The notes under the pieces are model-generated. The model made no database searches, had not been told where the DNA came from, and saw only the letters and a program-made list of their open reading frames with translations. Both the position numbers and the translations under genes were made by a program. This document shows, in pieces, positions 47,501 through 57,021 of a stretch of DNA of 64,000 nt. Origin of the DNA: Yamagishiella unicocca (Eukaryota > Chlorophyta > Chlorophyceae > Chlamydomonadales > Volvocaceae); assembly GCA_003116995.1 (NCBI GenBank), contig BDSL01000044.1, positions 434,001-498,000 of the forward strand, given 5' to 3'. The stretch's first letter is position 1. Every line of letters begins with the position of its first letter.

Positions 47501-50500
47501 ACGGACGCTGCAGCTGTCAGGCGGGGCGGGATGTCGGCTGTGAGGGGGTTGTGGAGTGTGCGCGGACACGTGGGTGCTATGTGCTGCGGGGTTCGAGGGA
47601 AACCCGTGGATGTGCTGCGGGGGGGGGTGCGTGGCGCGGCGAGGGCACTTGGCGAGCTCCTGCCGTACGCCGTCGTACGTCGTGCAGGTGTCGTTCCACA
47701 AGTACGGCGAGTTCTTCCCGGGCACCGGCGCGCTCGACGACATCGGGTACGGCAAGGGCAAGTTCTACACCGTGAACGTGCCGCTCAAGGACGGCATGGA
47801 CGACGACTCGTACAAGATGCTGTACGAGCCGATCATGCAGAAGGTGCGTGCAGGGTGATGGTGGGGGTGCCGGATACCCACGGGGCGGGGCATCTTTGTC
47901 CCACCACCACTTCCACTCCTTCCTCCACGATCTCCTGTCCCACCACCACTGCCGCTCCTCCCTCCGCGACCTCCTGTCCACACGCCGTATTCTCTCCTCC
48001 GTGCCTCCTCCGCTGTCGTGTGTCGTACAGGTGATGGAGATGTACCAGCCGGGCGCCATCGTCATGTGCTGCGGAGCGGACTCGCTGTCGGGCGACAGGT
48101 TGGGCTGCTTCAACCTGTCACTGGAGGGCCACAGCAACTGCCTGGAGTTCCTGACAAAGTGGGTCGGAGGGCGGCGGGGCCGGAGGAGATATCGCGGTGG
48201 GGGCAGAAGGAGCATATAGTGTTGGGGGCGGGAGCCGGCACACGAGCCGGCATCACTTCGTAGATGGTGGCAGCAAGGACAGCAAGGGTGGCACCAAAGT
48301 CGGTGACGGCCGCCAGGGTAAAACCATGGCTTTCCCTCTCGTGCACCCCCCCTGGCGTAAACGAGTCCTTTTTTGCATCCCCCCTGGAGCTGCAGGTTCA
48401 ACATCCCCATGCTCATCCTGGGCGGCGGCGGCTACACGCTGCGCAACGTGGCGCGCTGCTGGTGCTACGAGACGGGGCGGATGATGAACATTGACCTGCC
48501 GGACGGGTGGGGAGGGGCGTGGGCCCGGGGGGAGAGCAGGGCTTGCGACGGAGGGTGGGACCTGGGAGGGCCGGCTCCGTGAACCGCGGGGTCAGCTAGG
48601 TCGTGCAGTGGATAGTGGCTCCGGAACCAAGGGGGCGGGGAAAGGCCCCCCTTTCTCACATTCGGCTGACACTTCCCACGTCACCCCTATTTCTGCGCAG
48701 GCTGCCGGACAAGGCCCTGGACGAGTTCAACATGTGAGGAGGAGCAGGGGCGCGGAAAGGGGGTGGCACCAGGGGGGTGGGGAAGCAAGAGAGGGGCTTC
48801 GCACCTCCGCACGTCTGGCCGCCAATCGCCCACACCATCCCCGCTCGATGAGTGCGCCCATGCGCCGTCCATCGTCGCCGACGGGGTTGGGAGTTCAAGC
48901 CCGACCCTCGGGTGCTCATCACACGCCCCCTGGCCTCCACCACCCCCACCTACCCCTCTGGTCTCCACCCACCACCCCCACCCCCACCCCGGCTTTAGTA
49001 TCCCCAACCCAGTCCTCCTGCATGCATCTCAAAACGCCTGTTCTAAACGGTGTTTTTCGGGCATCCACGGGTCTCCCTCGAAACCCCCACCCCACCACCC
49101 ACCACCCCCACCCCACCACCCACCACCCCCACCCCACCACCCACCACCCCCACCCCACCACCCACCACGCAACAGGTACCTGGACACGCAGCGACTGCGG
49201 ATCGCGGTGTCCAACATGAAGAACGCCAACGAGCGACAGGAGCTGGAGCAAATCAAGGCGAGTGGGGAATGGGCCATGCCGGGGGCTTCCCGCGGCGCCG
49301 GGAGCCGCCGTCTGGGGAGGCCCAGCTTGGACGTAGACGGCCTCAGTCCCGTGCCTGGACGCTTGACGGATGGACCCAGGCTCAGTCCTCCTTAATCGAC
49401 TCCCACAACCCACCTCCCATCCCAGTCTCGTCTCCTCAACCCAGTTCTCCAGCATGTATCTAAAAACGTCTGTTCTAAACGATTTTTTCTCGCGTCCACG
49501 GGTGTCCCTCGAAATCCCCCGACAGGTGGCCGTCCTGGAGCACCTCTGCAGCCTGCCGCCGGCGCCCAGCGCCCAGATGGCCTACGTGCCCCCCCGCATG
49601 GGCCGCGAGCGGGCCACGGACGGGTTGCCCGAGGAGGACCCGGACGTCAGGGGCGGGGGCCAGCTGCACGACGAGGCCCGCAGGTGGGGAGAGACGGGGC
49701 GGACGCGGTTAAGAGGGGTTAGTAGGGGAGGGGCAGGGGGTCGGCAATGGGGATGGGGTTGGTGCGCGAGGGCGGGTCGTGTTGGGGAAGGGGAGAGGAC
49801 ACGAGAGGGGGCTGGGGCCCGAGAGGTCCAGTGTGTAGTGCTCGCCCGCCCCTAGCCCCACCGGTCCAGGCCAGGTGTCATTGACGCGTGGGTTTCGTGT
49901 CTCGTCTCTTCCCCTTGTCTGCCTACGTGCCCCGACTCGTACCCGCCTGCTGCAGGGTCCGTGACGGCGACGAGAGCGACGCGGAGGAGGGCAGCGGCCG
50001 GGGTGGTTTCGGAGACGACCCCTCCTCGCTGCATGGGGGGCGGGTGTACCGCAGGTGCGCTGGGAGCCGAGGCGGTGAGGGAAGCAGCGGAGGGGAGCGA
50101 CGCAGGGAAGGGAGGGGAGGGGATGGCGACATGACAAGAAAGGGGGTAGAGAGGAAACCGATAAAGGCACTGAGATGAGGGGCTGATGCCCCGTGGAGGT
50201 GCCGGTGCCTGGGTGCCTGGGCATCAAATGTAACGGCCTGTGCTGCACGTGCCGCGTGTCGCGTGCAGGTACCCGCCGGAGGGCGGCAGCGGCAGCAGGG
50301 CGCCTGATCAGGTGGGTGCTGGCGGATGGAGGCGCGGGAAAGGGCTGGGGGCTCCGGTCGCTTATCGCGAAATCCTCCCCTTATTAACCTTTTGAGGGAA
50401 CCAAAGGCGCCCGCCCATAAATAACCTGTTGAGGGAACCAAAGGCGCCCGCCCATAAATAACCTGTTGAGGGAACCAAAGGCGCCCGCCCATAAATAACC

Positions 50501-51732
50501 TGTTGAGGGAACCAAAGGCGCCCGCCCATAAATAACCTGTTGAGGGAACCAAAGGCGCCCGCCCATAAATAACCTGTTGAGGGAACCAAAGGCGCCCGCC
50601 CATAAATAACCTGTTGAGGGAACCAAAGGCGCCCGCCCATAAATAACCTGTTGAGGGAACCAAAGGCGCCCGGCCCGGGTCTCCGACCCGGCCGTAGTAC
50701 TACTTCCCGCTTATCCCTGAGCATATGAGTGCTGGTCGCTCCCTCACCATTAGCAGGCATCCCCCGTTCCCGGCGACCTTCACATGCAGGACGACATGCA
50801 AGGGGTCCAGACCCAGGCGCCGCCCCCGGTGCAGGCGCAGGCTCAGGCTCAGGTCCCAGCGCAGGCACAGGAACCCGGCGTCTCCGTGCCGGAAGTGGCG
50901 CCTGGGCGGGCCCCTGGCTCGGGCGGCGGTGCCGGGACAGCGGCGCCCCGGCCAGCGGGGACTGGTATTGACGTGGCTGCGTTGCAGCAGCAGGCGGTGG
51001 CGGCAGCGGCGGCAGCGGATGCAGGCGCGCGGCTGGCGGCGGTGCAGCAGCTGGTGGCGAATGCGGCAGCGGCGCAGCAGCAGCAGCAACAGGCCGCGAG
51101 GGTGGTGAGTTTGGGGGTCGAACGGGAGCATGCTCTCGTTCGCGGGCGGGTGGGGTGGGGGCTTGCATCATCTGAAGCATGGGGCTGCAGCATGGGGCTG
51201 CAGCACGGAAGCCTCTGCCCTCGGTGGGGTGCTCCCAGGCGCCCTGTGGTACGAGGCGTGAAGCGCAGCCTGCGAGTCAACATGGTTCCAGGCGTGCCTG
51301 CGACTGCGCGGGCCGGCCTGTTCCGCGTTTGCGTTCTGAGAGGATGTGAGGATGTGACGTGACATCAATTTCCGCATTCTGCCCCAGGAGGTCAAATTGG
51401 AAGGCAGCGGCGGTGGCGGAGGCAGCGGCGGAGGCGCCTACACAGGAGCTGCGAACAGCGGCTTTGGCACGTTCGCTGACGGGAGCGGCGGCACTGGCGG
51501 TGCGGGCAGCGGCGGGGGCGCCGCGCGCATGCAGGCAGCTGACGGCGCCGCCGACGGGCAGCAAACGGCGGCAGGCCGGGGTGTGCGATTGCCGGGCGCC
51601 ATAGGTGGAGTGCCCGGCGTGTACGCCGCCTTTGGAGCGGAAGGGCAGTACGAGATGGGTGCGCCGTACGGGGCAAACTCGGGGACGGGGCAGGTGCCGG
51701 GCGGCGGCAGCGGCAACGTTGCGCCGCAGTGA
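44597..51732 (+). CDS. Class I (RPD3-type) histone deacetylase
   Basis: Fifteen exons: 44597-44798, 45009-45142, 45225-45300, 46047-46132, 47047-47136, 47688-47843, 48031-48158, 48396-48506, 48701-48733, 49176-49257, 49526-49683, 49956-50054, 50269-50311, 50757-51104, 51388-51732. They join in phase to 696 residues. The catalytic domain starts at [17 protein letters not shown]. Active-site residues are intact: H141-H142 in [14 protein letters not shown]177/H179 in [11 protein letters not shown]265 in [13 protein letters not shown], and Y304 in GGGGYTLRN. It removes acetyl groups from histone tails in nuclear corepressor complexes. The segment after RCWCYETG lacks the usual EYFGPD motif and reads [17 protein letters not shown] 300-residue tail rich in Gln, Gly, Ala and Asp/Glu follows. 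Intron 10 begins with a GC donor (AAG|GCGAGT). Other introns hold arrays and dispersed elements. Confidence 0.96.
46851..46943. repeat. 45-bp tandem duplication, deacetylase intron 4
   Basis: Two copies of a unit starting CATCACCGCGAAACGTCGAG, at 46851 and 46896, with one difference. Confidence 0.93.
47126..47204. repeat. 34-bp tandem repeat duplicating the exon 5 splice donor
   Basis: GGGTCATGACGGTGAGGGGG and the rest of a 34-bp unit occur at 47126 and 47160, with a partial third copy at 47194. The unit spans the exon 5/intron 5 border, so CATGACG|GTGAGG is present twice. Confidence 0.93.
48991..49088 (+). repeat. Dispersed intronic element, deacetylase intron 9 copy
   Basis: GGCTTTAGTATCCCCAACCC, then CTGCATGCATCTCAAAACG, then CTGTTCTAAACGG, then GGCATCCACGGGTCTCCCTC. 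It is followed by a CCCACCACCCACCC repeat up to the acceptor at 49175. Confidence 0.9.
49429..49519 (+). repeat. Dispersed intronic element, deacetylase intron 10 copy
   Basis: CAGTTCTCCAGCATGTATCT, then ACGTCTGTTCTAAACG, then CGCGTCCACGGGTGTCCCTC. It ends six bases before the exon 11 acceptor. Confidence 0.9.
50394..50669. repeat. Eight-copy 37-bp minisatellite, deacetylase intron 13
   Basis: Units start GAGGGAACCAAAGGCGCCCG every 37 bp, at 50394, 50431, 50468, 50505, 50542, 50579, 50616 and 50653. The internal units are essentially identical. A GC-rich inverted repeat follows the last unit. Confidence 0.97.
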
Positions 51733-51898
51733 CCGACCCGTGGGGCTGTGGAGCAGCAGCGGCGGTGGCGGCGGCAGCAGCGGTTGCCTCATGGCTGGGG
51801 CGGCGACGGCGGTAACCAGGAGGCTGAGCGTGTCCCGTAACCAGCTGTAGCCATGCGCAGTGCACCGTGTCGCCGCCGTCGCGAGTTGCTGCGTCTTT

Positions 51899-51958
51899 GG
51901 CGGTACCATGGGGGTACCATGGCGGTACTATGGGGGTACCATGGGGGTACTGTCGGCG
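51899..51958. repeat. GGTACCATGG tandem repeat
   Basis: Four to five units of 9-10 bp of the form GGGGGTACCATGG or GGCGGTACTATGG follow the deacetylase stop codon. Confidence 0.88.
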
Positions 51959-52198
51959 CATCCCCTTCGTCGCGAGGCTTAACACTTTCAGCATGTTGCA
52001 TTGCTCTTGGCGCGTAATCGGCGAGCCTAGCTGCGGCGGAGGTAGACAGGGGCGGTATGAAAAGCAGGGCGAGGGGTTGCCTGGTGGGGTGAGGCCAACG
52101 GATGGGGTGCGAGGTAAACCCTTGGGGTAGGCCTCCCACCCAACAGACGGGCGGGTAGGCACGCGGGTTGTCCAATCCCTATCAAAGACCCTGCGCCT

Positions 52199-52203
52199 GT
52201 AAT
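52199..52203 (+). terminator. Candidate TGTAA poly(A) signal of the deacetylase
   Basis: TGTAA lies 467 bp past the deacetylase stop, in the sense orientation. Confidence 0.45.
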
Positions 52204-53573
52204 CGTAGGCATTGCCGCGGGAGCTCCGGGGAGTGGGGCGCCGGGTGGGATCGTGGAGGATGTGTATGGCGCCGTTTGGATTTCCGACTGACCAACTGCC
52301 CGGACTCGACTGGACTCGCCTAGACCTGCCTGCACTTCGCAGACTGTGACTGTGCGGAATGGTGCGTGAGGATTCCGATTTCGACTTGTGTCGCCGTCCG
52401 GAGGGGACGCATGTGTTTGGGTTGTAGGGTGGAGGGAGGGGGAGCTGCTCGAGCACCCGCCCGCTCGCTCCTTTTCGGGGGGTGCCGGCGCTGCTGACTG
52501 CGCATGGACACGTCACCGGCATGGGCTTAGGCCGTCGGCGCGTGGATTGCATCAGGGTACTGGAACTGGCAACCTACGCTACGCTCTTACAGTGGGGACG
52601 TGCTGGCATGGCCTCCTCCTGACGGGGGGGGCGTGGGCTGTCCTCGTTAGCCGCCGGCCGGTCTTCAGACGGCCACGATGTGGCAGCCATCCGGCACCGG
52701 AGGGGCATCCTGGGGCGCGCCAGGTTGGACAGGTTGGCTTCGGGTTCAGTGAAGGACTGCTCTCGCGTGTGACTTGTTTGTACGGATCAATTGCATGACC
52801 AACGTGGCGTACGACGCCACAGCTTCGGACGAGCCCCTTCGGGCGCGTGCGGTGACGGCCGTCGTGTGCGGGTTGCCCTGGCTGTTGTTTAGCCTGAGGG
52901 GGGGGGATTCGTCGCCCCTCGCGGCTGTCGGACCATCCGCAGAGAGGGACCTTGGACTTTTTAACTCCTGCAACGGCCAATTGTGGAAAAGGGTAGGGCG
53001 CATGCCGGGACAATTGAATCGAAGACGGTGGACGATGCCTGCGGAGGGAGCCGCCACGGCCCCATTCTCATCGGTACATCCTGCTACCTAGGTCCTGCCA
53101 GATAGCGTGCAGCATACAAAAAGCGTGCGTTGGCTCTGCGGATCGGCATGGGTCGGGTGTCGTTGCGTGGCGCAGCAGCTTTCATATCGTAGCGGGGAGA
53201 GCAGTAAGGCTCGACAGGAAAACCGCATGAACTCATTCGTCCCCCGGGTCTCCGCAACATTGCGGGCTGCTGCGTCAGAATTTGCGGCCCACAGCATCAG
53301 GTAAATTTCTTTCCGGTCCTGGCTTGCCGCTTATGATTTGTCAGGGCGGTGTACTGGGCGCACCGATCCATTTCCGACCATAGTCGTCCCAAAGCGACCC
53401 TGCACAGCTTAAATATTAAATAAGAAATAGTTGCATTTACCGAATCTCTTTTAAGTTGTACCTCTTCGGCAATCCTACCTCGAGGGAAGTCCTATGCTTG
53501 CTGCGCCCGCTCCTCCAGAACCTGCACGCTTCTGCCCAAGCTCCCTTAGCCACGTCATCATCCTAGCCTATCC

Positions 53574-55975
53574 ATGCTATTTATAAACGTCGACCCGCTC
53601 CCGCGGCAACCACGGACCCGGTCGCGCCTCGGCAGCCCGACCCCGTCTCATACCAGCGCCGCGGGAACCTGCGCCGCTGCTGCAACCATCAGCATCCGCC
53701 CCGCTTCCCGGCAGCCATTATACTCTCCCCCCTCCTCCTCCTCTTCAGCCGCACGCTTCAGAGTTGCCCCTCCCAGCACAGTCGCTCCAGCAAAGAGCCG
53801 AGGCACGCTTCTCACCTGCTGCTGCAGCAGCGATGGCGGCAGCACCGGCGGCGGCGGCAGGCGGGATGTGGAGCTCGTCACGCAGGTCAGCTTGGATCGC
53901 TGGCCTCGCTTCGCCCAGCAGGCACTCGCCTGGGGCGGCCCCGCCTCCGTCGCTGTGTACCTGCCCTGCCCGCCCGACCACCCGCTGTCCGCCGCCTACC
54001 GCCAGCACCTGCAGCACCTAGTAGACGACTTCCTGTCTAGGTCAGCGGCGGCAGCGGCGGTTGTGGTGGAGGGCGCAGCTGCGGCGTCACAGCTGCCGCG
54101 ACCCCAGCGGCTCACGGTGTCGGTGCTGCATTCTGGACGGCTGGCCCGCGAGGGGGCGCTCGTCCTACCGGGTGTCGTACAGCCGCCGGATGAGGACGAG
54201 CAGCATCGTATGCCGTACGACTACCTGTACCCGATCAACGCGCTGCGCAACGCCGCGCTGTCCGCCGCCACCAGCAGCCACGTGTTCCTGGTGGACGGGG
54301 ACTTCATCCCCAGCCGGGGGCTGAGGGAGGGGCTGCTGCTGGTGCCGACGCAGGATGGAAGCCGAGGAGGCAGCGGCGGGACCGGCAGCGGCAGCGGCAC
54401 GGCCCCAGCGGGACGCGGCGGTGGCCGCGATGGGCAGGTGTGTACGCACCTACGAAGCCGCAGCGGGGGGAGGGGAGTTCTCTGCGTCGTGGAGGGTAGG
54501 GTAAGGAAGGGGAGAGGGGAACGGGCCGTGCGGGGCCTCCAGTCTCGCCTGCTGACTACCGGTACCCCCCTCCCCTCCCCATCCGCGACTCCGACGTCCC
54601 CAGGCTGCTGCGCCTGCAGCAGCCACCAGCGGCAGCAGCAGTAGCAGTAGCAGCAGTAGCAGCAACCCTAGCGGCTGTAGCAGCTTGCTGGAGCTGTCTG
54701 ATGCCCATACCAAGCCGGTCATGTGGGTTGTCCCGGCATTTGAGCTGCTTGGCCGTACGGCAAGCAACGGCAGCAAGACAGCTGGGGCGGTGCCGGGACG
54801 GGGGCAGGAGTCGGGGGCGGGCGCGTGGGAGGAGGTGCCAGACAGCCAGCAGGCGGAGGTGCCCCGATCCCTGGAGCAGCTGGCGGCGGTCGCGCCCGCT
54901 GGATTCAGCGGCGGCGCCAGCTCCCGGCGGCTTGGAGGTGTCGATGGCGACGGCGGCGGGGGAGGAGCCGGAGCACCCACGCTTCGGCCGTTCCACTGCG
55001 GCCGGTACCCGCAGCCAGTGCCTTCCATCGACTACCCGCGGTGGTTGGCGACAGCCCTGGGCGACGGCGGCGGGGAAGCCGCTGGGGCAGACGCGTCCGA
55101 CGGACGTTGGCTGACGGTGCCGTACCACGAGTACTTTGAGCCGTACGGCATCGTGCGTCGGGATCAGGTGACTGAGCTAGGGTTTCGGAACCCCTCATGT
55201 CACACGTGTGTGTGGCACACGTGCATTTGATCCGTGCGCTGGGTCCCCAAAGCTGCGGATGCGGAGCTGCTGTAGGCTGCGTCGTTGAGCTCCTCCCTGG
55301 TGGCGTCCCGAAGCGCGCCCTAGGACCCGCCGCCCTGGGCTGCCGCCACTGTCACCGTCCCCTCGGCACCGCTGCTGGTGCCCTCGACTACCCGTAGCCC
55401 CTGTGTGGTCGATGCCGCTGCCGGTCCCGCTGCAGTAAAGTAAACTTGCGGCTCGCTCCTGCGTGCCACCGCTGCAGGTGCCGCTGTACGACGAGCGGTT
55501 TCGGGGCTACGGCCTCAACAAGGTCCAGCAGGCTTACCACATGGCTGCAGCAGGGTTCGAGTTCCGGGTGAGCTGGGCGGCTCCAGGGTGGGTTGCTGCC
55601 CGCGGGGCCTGCAACAGCATGGTCGACATGCTGATGGTCGCCTACACGTCGACCTCGGAGCACTGGAGGTGCCGTTGCACGGCCTGCGGCTGCCTCACCA
55701 CGCCTGCTAGCAGTGAAGCCATCGTCGTTACCCCATGCGACCCCGAAGTGATCTAACGAGGGTGCACCTGGTCCCCCTCCCTGCAGCTGCTGACGAAACA
55801 TTTTTGCGTCACTGTGCCCCATGGCCGATCCACCTCGTACCGGGCGGCCTTCGGCACCGCCGCCGACCCGCGGCAGCGCTTACGGGTGGAGCAGCTGTAC
55901 GATGGCTTCAAGCAGGAGATGTACGACAAGTACGGGTATCGCTACGCGCCGGCTCCGTCCGTGGCAGGGAAATAG
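53574..55975 (+). CDS. GT49 (LARGE/B4GAT1-like) glycosyltransferase
   Basis: Four exons (53574-54437, 54604-55167, 55478-55567, 55787-55975) join in phase 0 to 568 residues. After about 95 low-complexity residues the domain begins VELVTQVSLDRWPRFAQQAL, like the VTxVTQLSxDR start of LARGE's second domain. YDYLYPINALRNAALSAATS is followed by HVFLVDGDFIPS, whose D241-G-D243 is the metal-binding DxD motif. Later landmarks are KPVMWVVPAFEL, PYHEYFEPYGIVRRD, YDERFRGYGLNKVQQAYHM, KHFCVTVPHGRSTSY and EQLYDGFKQEMYDKYGY. GT49 enzymes are Golgi glucuronyl- or glucosaminyl-type transferases. The alga's acceptor is unknown. Ala/Gly/Ser inserts interrupt the domain. No clear N-terminal membrane anchor is visible, so the true start could lie upstream. 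Confidence 0.87.
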
Positions 55976-57021
55976 AAGGGCCTCACGGCGTGGACGACGT
56001 CACCGTCGACGTCACGTCGACTATGACGGATTATTGACCTGTTTAGCAACCTGTCGGGTTTTACAAAATCCTCGTGCCAGTAGTTCACCTTCGGAACCAA
56101 AACCGTGGCCGGATATGGACAACAAACTGCAGTTCCACAGTTCGGTTGTGGCTTCGACACACGTTGCCACCAGGACTTGGTGGGATTTATAAGCAACAAG
56201 CCTGTGTTTGGTCAACGCCTAAACTCCGTGTGCTCAGTAGCTACCTGTGACGCCTGTAGCCCCATGCGGGCGGTCGAAGAGCGTGGGGTCTTCAAGGAGT
56301 ATGTTCCAGTATCTGCCCACCCCTCATTGCACTGGTCACCATGGCCTTGAACACAGCAGGACTACGACAGACGCGACGGTCAGGTTGTGAAACGCCAGGC
56401 TCACATGAAACTATGTACCGTTAGACTGCAATCAGCAGCCCCCTGGATATGTCAGGGACTAACGACTAACTACATGACATTGCGTTGGCAGCGTCTACCG
56501 TCAATTCCACCCCTTCAATATCGACGTCCATGGCCGACCTATACCACGGTTCCTTAACCTAAGATTTGACCTAAGCAAGCAGAGGACAGCGCCGCTTCCA
56601 TTCAAGGCGAGAGTGCTAGCTCTACTACGTTATCTGGTACAACAATCATGTTTATAAAGTCAATCCACAATCAGTGCGAGTCATGTAGTCTTCTGGGTGA
56701 ATAGGGACTGGCCGTCAGTCCTCCCTGTTTCAAGAGTCCTTGTCGTCACGTCACATGATGTTCACACACAATATCCGCACTCCACTGGAGCCACCATAAC
56801 GTCAGTAGATGGCCGAAATGCCCCGACTGGTAGCTCTGAAAGGCTTGAAAGGCTTTCAGAACGGTACCATACTAAACGCTCGACAGCCAAAGATCCGCTG
56901 CCCTAGAGAACTACAGAGCACACGATACGAAGAGCTACAGGGAAGGCCGCGGCAAAACGATGCCCTCCACTTCTTCACACGTCCCCTCACACGTCCACTT
57001 CTTCACACGTCCCCTCAAACC
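55976..57021. other. Convergent 3' gap between GT49 and the CDCA7-type gene
   Basis: Both neighbouring genes end here, so it holds two 3' UTRs. No TGTAA in the right orientation stands out for GT49. Nothing coding was recognised. An ACACGTCCCCTC direct repeat lies at about 56976-57017, just past the CDCA7-type stop. Confidence 0.45.

Larger units (their letters stand above)
51733..53573. other. Long intergenic region between the deacetylase and GT49
   Basis: No gene was recognised in 1.84 kb. It holds the deacetylase 3' UTR, a GGTACCATGG tandem repeat near 51899-51958, a TGTAA at 52199, and an AT-richer stretch at 53400-53470 that may be the GT49 promoter. Open frames around 52388-53304 have no domain or splice support. 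Confidence 0.45.

Noticed and set aside
50394..50669. CRISPR-like array of regular repeats
   Set aside because: The repeats are directly tandem with no unique spacers, and the DNA is eukaryotic.
50362..51180. Minus-strand frame with a repeated [14 protein letters not shown] peptide
   Set aside because: It is the translation of the intronic 37-bp minisatellite, whose repeats keep frames open.
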